This document shows, piece after piece, positions 41,463 to 54,730 of a stretch of 64,000 bases of DNA (its first letter is position 1; the number at the start of each line of letters is the position of its first letter). Origin of the DNA: Onchocerca lupi (lineage: Eukaryota; Nematoda; Chromadorea; Rhabditida; Onchocercidae); the NCBI GenBank assembly GCA_028564675.1, contig JAOVVO010000116.1, positions 62,001 to 126,000 on the forward strand. Reading direction: 5' to 3'. The position numbers and the translations under genes are program-made. Below the pieces are notes generated by a model. That model worked only from the letters and a program-made list of their open reading frames with translations. It was not told the DNA's origin and did not search any database.

Positions 41463-41527
41463 TGTTTTGCGATTTTCTAAAATGTTCAAATTAAAATTTG
41501 AAGTGATAAATATATGTTCTGTCGTAG

Positions 41528-41592
41528 GTGATCATGGCAATGATGCATATTTTATAAAATATTGTGGCGAAGTTGAAGAAAAAGTAAAATAA
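41528..41592 (+). other. Possible alternative last exon of the collagen gene
   Basis: After GTCGTAG, in the same phase as the collagen internal exons, the sequence reads GDHGNDAYFIKYCGEVEEKV-K and stops at TAA. The start resembles the GxDGxDAxYC end of cuticle collagens. It lies 66 bases after the main stop. It could be a skipped or alternative terminal exon, or a decayed duplicate of one. Confidence 0.35.
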
Positions 41593-41912
41593 TTTCTCGT
41601 ACTATGACCGGTTATTATGAAATATTTTTTTGGTTTGTATCAAATCATTTCGAAATTTATTTCTGAGATTCGCAGAAGATGAAAGGATATATTTTGTATA
41701 TTCTGCATGAATCTGATGAAAGAATGATTAATCACTGACCAATCAAAAGTGATTAATAATGATTTGCATAATTAATCAGCATTATTTAAGAAATTATTCC
41801 AGAATATTTATCACATTCACAAATCAAACTAGCTAAGAAGAAGTGTATGGCTGTTGCCTATTCGTAAATTGTTGGAGTAATAAGAAAAGATTGTTCATCA
41901 AGTTGCTGACAA

Positions 41913-44900
41913 ATGTTGAGAGATGTTGATGAAATACCGGACAATGTTTGTGGGGTCATCGGAAATCGATATGTGATCGCAGGACCTGTTGATGAGCCAA
42001 TCGAGAAAGCATTCATGTATTTCCATTTGTACGACAGTGATCCAAAAGGCGACAAAAAACAAGTTGCAGTAATCGTCGATATTCTAATTATTGCAGCAAG
42101 TTTGGGCCAGATCGGCAAAAGCTCTCTAGCAGTAGCAGTAGACATTCTGGATTATAATTATACAAATAAAACCAATTCTACTAAATCAAGTTTCTTGGCA
42201 AAACTTTCTTTGATTCACACAATAAATTATATGAATCGATCGATAATCAATAATTGATTAAAACAATTAATGAATCTGGAATCTGCGAAATAAGCATTCA
42301 AAAAAATAAAACAGAAAGCTAACAAGTCTTATTTAAGAAAATTGAACAAACATATTTTTTAGCCGTTATATGCGATGATTGGAAGACATGCAGAATCCCG
42401 TGGACCGATACATATGTCCATCAAAGTTTTGGAAAAAGTTAGGGGTAGAAGCATACATTTTCCAGAGATTATTCAACGCGGGAAAATTGAAAAAGTTCAG
42501 TTTCTGCATCTCAATTCCCATTTTACAGAAGAAATTATCAAGCGTGACTTACAGAAATCATTTTTTTTTCTCCAACTATTTTCTTGATTCTAATAAATTT
42601 CCGCAGCCAACCGCACAAATAGCAAACATTATACAAATCATCATTGAGTATCTAAAAGTATTCCAAAAAATTCGTATTTTTTTACAGTCTCTTCCTTCCT
42701 TCGCTCTTATTTAGATGCTGAAACATATCCTACATATATGCAGTATAAATTTAAATTTAACAAATGAAAAATTCAAAAGAAAAAATTGAATAAACATTGC
42801 TAGATTGGATAAGTAAAAGTTTACATTAAGATTGATTATTTCTATTTCTGAAATCATCCAAATTCAAGCATTCACTAGTGAGATTTTAAATAGTTATTTT
42901 TTAATGATTATTACACTTCAGTATTATTCAACTGTTATAAGTGAATTCATCAGGAGATGAATATCTGGAGCCTAGATGATATGATAACAGCTGAAAACTA
43001 TGATATGATTACAGCTTTATTTCGGAAAAGAAGGAGGGCAAGAAGCGGAGCATGATCCGGAATACGGTGGTAGACCGTTTGCAATTGTCAAATACGATGC
43101 TACACCGGTTTCGATGCTAACTGTTTTATCACCAAAAACGTGATTTTTCCTTTTAATTTCACTAATATGCGATAATTGATTGTTATAAGTGATAAGTTAA
43201 CAAAGCTATCTTCAAATTCCATGATAACATAAATGATAATTTGATACGTTATTTTGAAGTAACCTGAAATTAATGCAAAAGTATGCATAACTTTCCTAAC
43301 ACTCTCTTAATCCACTAGTTTTTAAACTTTAGTATCTATTCAAAGATTCAATAAATTTTGAAAATTTGGTTTAAAGTTCGAAAATAAAATTTGAGATTTT
43401 TGCCTTCTTTCCTAAAAAATAATTCAGTTTAAATTTTCAATTAATAAGATTTCAAACTTTATATTTGCTTCATTCTTATTTCATTTTTACCGCAAAAATC
43501 TTTCTTTCAAATGCGGCATTCTTTAAATTCAAACAAATTCATGTTTGGGATTTTCGGAAACATTTTGCGTAGAACTTTGCCCTACACGTAACATCTAATA
43601 TTGTTGGCTAGAATATATTATAATAATGAGAAAAAAGTTATGAGAAAATGGATTTTCTTCTCAACCATATTAAAGTAATTGATGAATAGATTTGACTTCA
43701 AAATTTATGAATTAATGGTAAGAAATAAAAGATTTCATTTAAAAAATTAAGTAATGGTAGAAACAAATTAAGATAGAAACAAATAAATTCACTTTTGTAA
43801 AAATTGTACTTTTGTTTGAAAATATTTCATACATATCTTAAACACTAAATTATATAAATTGCTTGTCATTTTCAAAAGTCTATTGTGTTTCCAAAAAAAA
43901 AAAAAAAATTAATTAATTAATTTAAATGCTAAATCCAATCTTAAAAAATAAATAAATTTAAAAGCCGAATTCAATTTTAACAAATGACCTTATCTAAACA
44001 GCATACAAAAATTTTTTTTTTATAAAATTCGTGTGTTGTAAAATTTTCTTATTTCAAAATATTTGTTAATTCATGAAAAGCTTTCACAATTTATGTTTAT
44101 GTATTTCCAACTTATTCCAACCTCAATTTTTATTCCAATTATTTCCAACTTCTGTCATATATTTCCAACATACTCGAGAACGGACTACATAATTGAGACG
44201 AGAATTTTGACAGAACAAGTTGTAACATTCATTTTATTTATTCAAAACTTTTATTCATTTATTTTAAAATTCACTTTATAGTCAGTCTATGCAGAAGAAA
44301 AGAAGCATTCTTACAAAAAACATACAAAAGTTTTTTTTTTTTTAGGACAGTACCATCGATATTGGCTCTGATGATCGGTCTTGGATGTGTTCGAGCATTA
44401 GCAGCATTGAATCGGGCTGGTTTTGTGCATCGTTTTGTATCGCCCTTTAATTTTGCAATCACAAAGCCATTAACGAAGAGGAATATTCTCGAGAAAATGA
44501 TTATCATCGATTTCAGTGCCGTTTTACCCTGGCCATGCAAGTAAATACTATCTTTAATCACTCTAGGAAATACATCACTGATAAGCTGATAAATGATGCA
44601 ATCATGATACATGAAAAAAACTTGAAGATATCTAGTAATTTGTAATCAAATAAATTTTTTTTTCGAAAGTTTCGAATTTTAGGCCACGTCCTTTTGTACC
44701 ATTCATTGGTTCCTATCGGTATAGCTCTGTAAGAGCACATTGGGGACGTGAACAAGGCCCTTCAGATGATATCATATCAGTAATATATATGGTCGCTGAA
44801 ATGTTACACGGAAAGTATGCTTTTTCAGCATCTATGAAGATGATAAGATTATCAAAAATAGATTTTGTATTCTCAGAAAACCATACTCATACCAGATATA

Positions 44901-45571
44901 TAAAGCATTCAAAACAAGATCCAAAAATAAATGCCTAAAAAATATCTGATAATCTATTTTGTGCTTTTTTGACTTTTTTCTAGAAGCTACGGACTGCCCT
45001 TTTTGATGTATTATGCTTAATAATTTATTGCATGTAATCAAGTTCAAAGCAAGATTCTTGCAATTTAAAAATTTGAAACAATTTTGGCAAAATTTCAGAT
45101 TACCATGGCGATCGTTAAACGATGATTATGATCGAATTTGCTATTTTAAAACATATTTTTACAAAACAAATGCTTTTAAAAAATTGCCACGTCAATTAAG
45201 ACAAATTTATCGGTCCGTTCTTTATTTGGTCAATTGTTGCTCTTTGAGAATTTAAAACTTGCACTGCTTAAGATAGAACTTTGTAAATATCAAAAATAAC
45301 GAGGAATTCCTCAAGAGAAATAAAAATCAGGAAGGAATTTTATTATAAAAAACAAATTCCATTGCAATGTTTCAGATTTCGAATGAGCGAGGATGTTTCC
45401 AAAAATTCGAAATTTCCATTTCAAATCTTAAATTCCGATATTTATAGGGAAATGCTTTCGAAGACAGGTTCAGCAACCGTCGATTTTAAATTTATTATTG
45501 AATTATTCAAAAAAGCGATCGATAATAGGGATCACAATAATAAATTTCAAATACCGGAATGGCTTCATTGA
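41913..45571 (+). CDS. TTBK/CK1-family-like pseudokinase
   Basis: Exons 41913-42062, 42363-42494, 43015-43139, 44346-44540, 44683-44814, 45099-45228, and a last exon from about 45375 to 45571 whose start is uncertain. Phases agree through exon 6. Family landmarks: strand 3 PLYAMIGRHAE, hinge FAIVKYDATPVSML, catalytic loop GFVHRFVSPFNFAI, metal loop IIIDFSAV, then FIGSYRYSSVRAHWGREQ, DDIISVIYMVAEML and LPWRSL. Against the usual GFIHRDIKPSNFAIG and IIDFGLAR pattern, catalytic Asp is Phe (about residue 166), the following Lys is Ser, DFG is DFS, the YAMK lysine is Ile (about residue 56) and the Gly-rich loop is GPVDEPIEKAF. Catalysis is therefore unlikely. In nematodes this kinase group is greatly expanded and often testis-expressed. 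The ATG at 41913 and the last exon are the weakest parts. Confidence 0.8.
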
Positions 45572-48091
45572 AGAATTCATTTAAGAACTGTCTATTTCCT
45601 ATAACAATTATTATAAATTTTTGTTACAAATGAAATGTAATTATGCATAACATTTCGAATATTGTTATAATAAAACTAAAGTTACTCCATTTTCGATTTA
45701 TCACTGAGAAGAATTTCTTTATTAGAAAGATTAACTAAGAAGGAAAATTCGAGGAATCCTTACAGAACAATTGAATTGAAGGAATTTTCTGAGATCGGAT
45801 ACAGGATAATTCTGCCGCAGATTCAATCCTCTCTGCTGCAGATTCGATGCAGGATAATTCTGCTGCAGATTCAATCCTATTAATCGATTTCTGATATTAG
45901 AAGCCTGATGCCAAACAAGAATACAAAATAACTAACTATCAGATTAAATCTAGAAGTCTTGCCATGTTGCATTTTAGCAATTCTGAAGAAAAATCAACTA
46001 TTTGTTCTGATAAATAGCAAATGTCCGAATTTAATTTCGGATATGTTTCGGTTTATTCAATTGAAAAGAAAGAAAAATTCAGATGTAATTAATCAAATTA
46101 CGATACAATTTTCCCATTTACATAATAATTTATTAATAAACTTCAAAATGCACCGCTAATAAAGGAATCTCTTGTGTTTCATCTTAGAAACTGTATCATC
46201 GTGATCAATCATGGTGATTATTATGTTCAAAATTGAATTTTAATTGATCTACTTTAGAAAAAATCATGGAATAATTTAATATAATCAAAATTTAATTATT
46301 GGGAATAAACGATAGATAAATGTGGTTACTAAAGCAGAATTAATATTTTTCAAGTGATAGTTGCATAGTATCCAGCAATGAATTGATATTGCATCTGGCT
46401 TGAACTTCATGTATTGATGAGATCAAAATTTTCTTAAGAACTTCAGTAAGAAATGTCGCAAGAATATATTATCAAATTGATCATTTGAAGCTGTTCCAAA
46501 TTCTTTGAATGGGTTGAATTATTAGTAATTCACAATTCAAAGCCATTAATTCCATACATTTTTAGAAAAAATATTTGCTGAAATAAATTTTGCTGCAGTA
46601 TTTGCTTGAGAAATTTCGAAATTATAACTAATTCCAGATTGATAAAATTGTTTGATTAAGGTGTATTTCTCAATGCTCATGGAAAATTAAAAATGTAACA
46701 TACATCTTTAACTTCTAAAACATTGACCAAATTATCTTGATTGATAGTAGCTAAATCATTAGCATGAACAATTTTGCTGCAATTATGAAACAAAATGTGA
46801 ATAAAAGATTAGGCAGTACTAGATTTGCGAAATATTTATTTAAAATTGCTAAAGCTCTGTATAAATCCATCCGAGATCATGGCTTCTACTATTATACACA
46901 ATTTGGAACTTGCTTGAAGATTCTGGAAATACATGAATACCAGATTCATTATCACTTCCTACCAAAAAATATTATATTTTAAAGGCTAAGTTATCACTTT
47001 ATTGTGAAATAAATGTATAAGTTATATTTTAAAAGAGACGAAGTTAAAGATGCAAGTCACATTATTCCATTGTTTACCCATCAAGAGAAAAATAAATTAT
47101 AAACGATAAGTTTTTCAAGGCAGTGAAAAATGTTTTAAAAAAAGAGTAGAAAATGGTTCGATTTACTTCATATATAGTCACTTAAACTCAAATATTCCTC
47201 TGGTTCAAAGGTAAAACATCCAGTCACGTTAATTATATGTAGTATGATACTAAATGACAGAATCAGTTCTTCATCTACAAGTCATTACTGCAAAAATACA
47301 ACTATAAAAATGAAAAATCAACGTGACCCAATTAAAAAGATAATCAATAAGCATTAAATACTTACTCACTGCAACTGCAAGTCTTTGGAATAACCAAAAT
47401 ATTTGAAAAACACTTCTGTTATATAATTTTGAGATTGAAATATTTTGTTCGCTATCACTTATTTGCTACTTCATTTGTCGAATAATAAAGAAATTTATCA
47501 ACATCAATCAATATATACAAAATTGATTTTCTATGAGGCAGTAAAAAAAAAGCATTGAAAAATAGAAAAGATCTCGTTAAAGCTTGAAGAAAGTAGAAGT
47601 TGAAAAATTTCAAAAATGTTTCTACCTTCACATCTCCGCCTCCTCCCATGACAAGAAATGTGATATTTGCTGCAAAATTTTTGAGGCATATTATAGCAAA
47701 ATTTTGAACAGCAATTTTTTCATTCCACAAGTAATTTTCAGTGACAGTTTATAAGATAATTTCAGACATGAAGGACAGAAGATTTTAAAAAGATCAAGAA
47801 ATCAATCAACAAACAAGAAATCCTTCGGATGAACTACATTTGGCAAGCAAATTCTTCTCACTTAGTAAATTTCTGATATGCACAGATATCAAGAATACAT
47901 TTCACATAAGAAATTAAGATATACTCCACGAGAATGGAACATAATTTGATAAGAATATATAGAGATCGATTACTGATATTCAAAACAATAATACAACAAA
48001 ACACCAATTTTTATAATAGTCATAATTTGTTTGCTTAAAAGAGACATTTTGCTATCAATCAGGAATTTAACCATATATTGCTTCCCAAAAG
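45572..48091. other. Intergenic region
   Basis: About 2.5 kb between the pseudokinase stop and the RMI1 stop on the opposite strand. Apart from a short direct repeat near 45802 I see nothing supportable; reading frames around 46764 and 47455 have no motif. Confidence 0.55.
45802..45878. repeat. 29-bp direct repeat
   Basis: CAGGATAATTCTGCCGCAGA then TTCAATCCT at 45802 recurs with one change (CTGCTGCAG) at 45850. The spacer holds a further partial copy (TGCTGCAGATTCGATG). Confidence 0.85.
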
Positions 48092-51000
48092 TTATCTAAT
48101 CAGACTAAACTTCTGAGCGTATGTATCAATTTTGTAAATTATGGGTGTTAAACCACCGGGTGGAAAGAATTCAACTTCCCAAATTAAATCTAATCTACGC
48201 ATTACTTGTCCAGCGCTTTTTATCCGGAGCGAGCCTTCTTTTCGCCGCGCTGGATCTTTACTTGCGCGAGCATCCTAAAAACAATTTTTCGAATTTAGCT
48301 TTTGAACATTAGTTTTGAAACATTGATTTAATTTTAAAAATTTAATAAGAAACTGTAATCCTCATGGAGAAGAGAGTAATAAAAGATAAAAGGAAAACAA
48401 GAATACGCGTGTAACGCATCGTTTCAGATAAACAGAAATTTTGAGTTGTAAAGACAGAAAACACTAAATAAATAGAATAATTTACGAAATAAAACATCTG
48501 ACCAAAATAAAATGACTTCTTTTTTTAATGATCAAAATCGATTGACCAATGAAGAATGAGGGCAAACACGTAGAAAGACAGATATATTGATTACGACTGA
48601 ATAAAAATTAAATGTCTAAATCTGAAAAAAATAAATAAATAAAATTTCAAAATATCAAAAGAACTAACTAATGCCTCTTCTGGAGTCCAACCAATCAGTT
48701 CTACAAGGAATTTATGTGATACGAGGCACGTTAAGCACTCATAACTTTCATCGCTTAGCGTCACAGTCAATGTCCATAATCTATCTTCATTTAAATGTAA
48801 TGGCTCCAATGGCTTTGTTCCCATGATAGCCTGGAAAAAGAAGAAATTATCATGTATATGATTAATATTTATTTACAATCGAAAAAAAAAGTGGAAAAGA
48901 AAAATGCAGAGATTACCATAATTTCGTAATACAAGCTGCAGTGAAGTAGCCGTAATACAAGCTACAGCCCACCATGATCTTGGAAAAAATCTCAACTTAA
49001 ATAAATTTATTTAATTTATCTATTGATTAGATTCGAAATAATTTAAGATAATTTACAGTCATTCAAAATGTTTGACATAAATGCTAAAACAATCTATATT
49101 ATTAATATGTAATTCAAATCAGATTCCATAATGGAACGGTTAAATAAAATCAAAAACTGTATTTGAAGTTGCTTAGCAACTGTTTTGATTTTACATCAAA
49201 AGTGAAGAAATAATAAATCAGAGATATTTAAATAATCAATCCACTCACAGCCAGTATTTTACGCTTTGGACCAACGGCAAACCGCATTGCCCGCAATGCT
49301 GTCGAAATCGATTCAATTCCAAGCCTTTTGTAAGCAGCTATAACTGGATCATCAATCAATTTAGGTGTAACGGGTAAGTCAGTTTTTCCCGAACTATCTG
49401 CAAAATAAAAGAAATTAATCTAATATATGGGAGCTTCAAAATACTTGCATCAAAAGAAAAATGTTTCAAGTCCAATGCAAGATTGAAGATATAGCAGCAA
49501 ATGCCTATCCACATAAATTATCATTTCTCGGATTTGTAAAAGTTCACATTGAAATAGTCATTAAAAAAAATAGCACTATTCAGGATTATAACAATCCGGC
49601 CTTCTCTTTTCAAACAGCAGCATCTTTAACTGAGACCTTTTTCAGTTATTTCCTTGGTAGATGCTGGCATTTCGAGCACGATAACATCAGCATCATCATC
49701 AACCATTTCTCTGCAAAACTATTCATAGTTTAAAAAAGGAAAACTTATTCGATAAGTGAAAAATTTTCGCATATGAGATTTTGAATATTATATAGTCCAA
49801 TTTTTATAAGAATGAGGCGAAAGACAACTCAAAAAACTTAAAGATGATTTCTTTTCAGAAAATCTTTCTCAGGTTTCAGATTTTAGATTTCAACGAGATC
49901 GCTGATGTAATTAACCAAGAATTTGATTTTTAAATACGGAGAAGATAATAATTTATTGTTTCCATTTATTTCTTGCAATCATATAATTACCAAATTTTTC
50001 CCATTTATTCACTTCACTTTAATGAAACTAGAATTACGAAGTTTTCTTCAGTCCAGATATAAAAATGGTATGGATGATGTAAAAATTCATTTTTTTTTTA
50101 ATATCGAAAAATTTTCAACAAACATTTTTATATGCTTAGCATGTGCATTATGTGATGATAAATTCATTGGGCGCTTCGATATTGATGCAACTGGCGTCCT
50201 GCTATCCGAACTATTCGGACTTTCATTCAGTGAAACATTTATTCGCATCTGAAATGATGAAACTGAAGTATAAAAATTTTGGATTAACTGATCTATAACA
50301 CGCCTAAAATTTCAAATTTAATAATTACCCCAATGTTGTTCATCGACTGCTCAATTCGTGGAGTTCCACTTGCAGTTATTACTTTCCGCCTTGGTGTTTC
50401 TGAAAGCCTGAAATGACATCAAAACTCATCTACGTAAGGTTAAATGCGCAGCCTCTGTAATGAACAAGTAATGCTGTATTTTAATTATGAATTTTGCTTC
50501 TTATTTAATCTGCAAGCTTTTAATTGCTTTACTGCAGAATCCGATTCACCTCAGGAAATAAGATTTTGAATAGGTAGGAAGATATTTTAACATCCAAGCT
50601 TATTTGAACATGTCATAAGCAAATCATATTTGCATGGAATAAGTAAAGACAAAGACAGGGAGACAAACTTACTAGTAAAAGAAAAGTGCGAATATCATCA
50701 AAAACATTACTGCTTAAAAAAAAGGCAAAAAAAACGGTAATAATAGACAAAATCAAGCTAATCACTTATAATACCAATGAAAAGTTTATATAAGAAAACT
50801 GCAAAAATTAAAATTTTCTTAGAAACTCATAAAATAACTTACGATATTTCACCTGAAAGTGGCTTCACTTTCATTACAGGCTTCATATTCGACTGCGAAA
50901 AAGAAACAATGTTAGCATTTGGAATATCATTACTGCAATTACTTTCTTTCCGTTAACTCATATTTATAATTTGCATTACTTCTATTAAGGGAAACTATTT

Positions 51001-53072
51001 TATCTCAAATTAATATATTATTTTTCGAAATCATCTATGAAACATTCCCAATTTATCACTATCACCAGAGAGATTTAAACGATAAGTGAACAAAAAACAT
51101 TCAGAAATCCATAAACAATGCTTTTTGCTGCATTTTAAAAATAATTAACAATTCCAGTTTTAATAAATAAATTCTTTTCTCCATCAAAATCTAGTGAATG
51201 TTCTAGAGAATGAAAATAACGTTAGTATTACTTTGTTGACTGATACTATAATTTCTTTTTTATAGTTTTTTTTAGAAAATGGAAATAAAAATGTTTGAAT
51301 TGAATAAGAAGCAAAGATATTAAAAAGTCGGCTTTATTACAGAATATTCCAGAATATTTCCCCGATTTTTAGAAAAACAGTACATATATCCAAAGAATGG
51401 AGAGCATACAATAGCATACAAGATGTCTCTATGATTAAGTTACTTCTAGTTCTTTAAATAGAGTTTGCATAAACAGATCTTTTAAATTGGAAATTTGACC
51501 ACAGATTTGTCTGAATAAAATGAATTATTCAGAAGCACTAACTGATTCATCTCTTCTCCTGTCTTGGTTAAAGGTATGAAGTTTTGTTTTTGCAATGAGA
51601 CACCAATATTCAAACGCATCATTATTACTTCAACAGGACGACCAGTTTTCATAAGCAAATCGTCATCACCACCCAATACTATACAATTCAGTTCGGTAAG
51701 TAATAAAATTCCACGTCGAAAACATACGCTGTTTTTCAATAGAATCTTAAATAAGAGAATATATATTACAAAAATTAACACGAGTTCGTTTATTTCTTTA
51801 TTTTAGCAATGATATTATATCGCCGATAAATATGTCATTGTCAGTTTATCAATTTTGGAAATGTTTCGATAACAAAATTTTTCAGTAACTAACACAAATT
51901 TCTGCAATGTACAATCAAAAAATCTACCTTACATCCTGGACATGTTAGGAGAGAAAGAGCATTTAACGGGCTATATTCTATAGCCTTCATTGACAACTGG
52001 CCATCAGTTACTTCCATTAAAAGCATGCGCTTCGGGTTTTGCTGAAAAAAAAAGTGAAAATTTCCGGAAATTCGAGTCAGATCAAAAATTATGATTCAAT
52101 AAGCAGCCAGACAATAAATTAAAATCGCTATTAAAGATATCGTTCAAAATATCATTCAATAGCTTCCTAATGTTATATGTTTCAAGAAAAATCACAAATG
52201 AATCGGAATTAGCTTCAATTTCCTCCAATTTCATTTGAAAACCGGAATTGTCCTCGAATTTTTTCGTCAAATTCCTATATTGTGAATAAAGTGACGTGCC
52301 GATATCAATAATGGAGTTTATCTAAATGAAAATAACATCCAGATTGTAAAGAAGAGGTAATTTCATAAAAAGATAAAATAAAAGCAAAGTCATAATAGAT
52401 TTATGATTTGTTTTCAATTTGTTGCAGGAATTATGTTGCCTTATTAGTTTTTTTTCCAAAAGAAAAAAAAAATTGAGCAAATTATACCTGTATCACGATA
52501 TTACTTCCAAGCATCTTCCATGTCGAACAATTGTCAACTGATAAAGATAACAATGGTTTCGTGGATATTTTGAGATCAGTGTAAAGCCATTGTTCATAAA
52601 CAGCTGACAATAAAGAATCACTGTCAAATGCCTGGAATAATTTGTCAATTTCTCAATTAAAAAAAAAAAGAATTGCACATTTTCATATAATCATATAATA
52701 ACAAAGCGCAACAAAGGGACTTGAAAAAATGAAAAAAAAGAAGATCGGGAAATGTTTCAAGAATAAAAATACTGATTTTATTTTGTCTTTTCAGATGAAT
52801 TCAGAAACAAAGTAGGACGTTCATCCTAATTTGTATTCTTAATAACCACTTTCAAACTTTATCCTTTCAGACTGCAATATTTTCTAAAACGACATGTATT
52901 GGTCATGACACGAGGAATTATGAATATTTAAAAAAAATTATCAACTTTTCAACATAAATTAATCTACACTTACTAAGGAATCAAGATATGCCATCACGTT
53001 GGTTAGCCATTCTTCTTGTAATGTGACATTAAGATTATCATTAAAAAAATTCCTGATAACGTCGACATCCAT
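48092..53072 (-). CDS. RMI1: RecQ-mediated genome instability protein 1 (RMI1)
   Basis: Exons 53072-52974, 52631-52488, 52321-52196, 52041-51928, 51745-51629, 50892-50843, 50407-50329, 50248-50124, 49710-49637, 49397-49249, 48830-48669 and 48274-48092: 1422 bases, 473 aa plus TAA. N-terminal part: three-helix region (LQEEWLTNVMAYLDSL; VYEQWLYTDLK), then the OB1 fold with INSIIDIGTSLYSQY, RMLLMEVTDGQLSMKAIEYS, LLKNSVCFRRGILLL and VLGGDDDLL. A Ser/Thr-rich linker holds DDDADVIVLEM (about residues 289-299), a SUMO-interaction-like motif. The C-terminal OB2-like domain contains LWTLTVTLSDESYECL and FLVELIGWTPEEA. RMI1 scaffolds topoisomerase 3 and BLM helicase to dissolve recombination intermediates in the nucleus; the worm counterpart would be RMH-1-like. 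Exon 3 to 4 and exon 5 to 6 junctions were chosen by phase and similarity and could shift by a few residues. Confidence 0.93.
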
Positions 53073-54730
53073 CCATAACAGCTGATAAAATTAGCACCTG
53101 AAAAAATTCTTGAATTGTTTAAAATCTAATATATAAATTTAGCAATACTATAGAAAAAGATTGACATGTTTTAGAAAAGACCAACATTCTATTCACTCAA
53201 CTTGTAAAATTTTTGTTGGAAAAAAAAGCAAAAATACTCGTACTACTATTATTCATACAATACATTAAGTGAGGTTTTTGGCAAAGAAGAAAAATGTACG
53301 CATTAGCAGTAAAGATAAGATAGAAAGAATATTAAGAATTGATCAAATTAAATGCAAAATTAGTAGTCACAATTCAATAAATTATTCACGTCCATAATTT
53401 AAAAGTCTTTGTCCCATCAGTGATAAATGACAGCTATGAGTAATGTTAATTAAAAACATTTCTAATAAAAGCTATATTTTACCTTCGTAGTATCACATTT
53501 CTAGATAATAATCACAACTACCCAGAAAAAAAAAGAGAAAAGAGTATGAAGACAAAGCCATCCACATAACTAGCTATTAATTAATCAAATTAACCAAACT
53601 ACCAATTGATTAAACTCCAAATTTCATCTATCCCTAACCAAATCTTGATAGTGCAGATTCCACAAAACTTCAAATTTAGCTCCTGCGCCAAACATATGGT
53701 TCACTGTGCAACTGCTGCATCTCGTATCACTTTAATGCGATGATTAATCAGAAATTCGTTAAATTGATCGAAATCAGAATTTATTAATTTATCCAACGAG
53801 CCTGGTTAGATTCCGATCCATTATTATTGTTGTTGGAACAATTTCTCAAAAAAAATGACAGTTCAAACTTGGCATCCCACAGCCTTTATGTTCAATCATT
53901 TCTACCGGGAGAAATTATGATTACTGAAAGGACAGCCATTAGGCCAATCATTGGTAATCATTCATTAAAGTCTGTTACTTTTTCTCCGCGATTTAATGAA
54001 AGAATAGATGAGAAATATATTTGGACCAACGTTTAGTTCTATCCTAAAAAATCTTTACTCCGTTAAAATGATTAACTTCCTATTGCATTCAACTTAAACT
54101 TGTTATCGCTATCAGGGGCTATAAGTTATTTTTAGCGCCATGTTTCTGTCTTTAATAAAAGGCTTCACAAATTGGGCCTATCTATTGTTGGCTAATTTTC
54201 TCCATTTTTCTACCACTATATCCTAACAAGTCTTACGATATTGATTACATTTTCGGTGATGACTTTTTCTCTCATCAATGCAACTTGATAATTTATAATT
54301 ATAATCAATAGTTCAAAGACAAATTATTCTACAATAAAGCAAAGGACAAGTTCACATTTCCAAATCTTTTTTACATTTGCATATTGTTCGTAAAAAGCAA
54401 TAAAAAGAAATTTCCATTTAAGAATGCACTATTTTCTACCAAAACATATAGGACAGTGCGCGTTAAAAATATATACCTCTATTCTTTAAGACAATTTGTT
54501 CATGGATTTTTTCTAAGGTATTATTGAAAGGCCTTATCATGATTTATCAGAAATAAAGACTTGTAAAACTACCAAAAAATATAGGTAAACTTTAGAATCA
54601 TAAGTTCTAAATGAAACTATGACTTCTCCAAGTGCTAGAAGTGAGTACCAATGCATGTAATGGAAATACGGATAAGATCTATTTCATATGGCTGATCTTA
54701 AAAGTGGGGATCTCTAGGATCTTTAAACAA
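53073..54730. other. Intergenic region with one exon-like reading
   Basis: Between the RMI1 start and the small membrane protein gene. At 53804-54027, after GGTTAG, an open plus-strand reading DPLLLLLEQFLKKNDSSNLA continues through FLPGEIMITERTAIRPIIGN and NERIDEKYIWTN to a possible donor GTTTAG. It has coding-like composition, but I could not join it in phase to the exon at 54731. It may be an upstream exon of that gene or a relic. Confidence 0.4.

Noticed and set aside
42379..42714. 111-codon reading MEDMQNPVDRYICPSKFWKK
   Set aside because: It overlaps, in another frame, the exon encoding the kinase-like strand 3 (PLYAMIGRHAE), which fits family pattern and phase.
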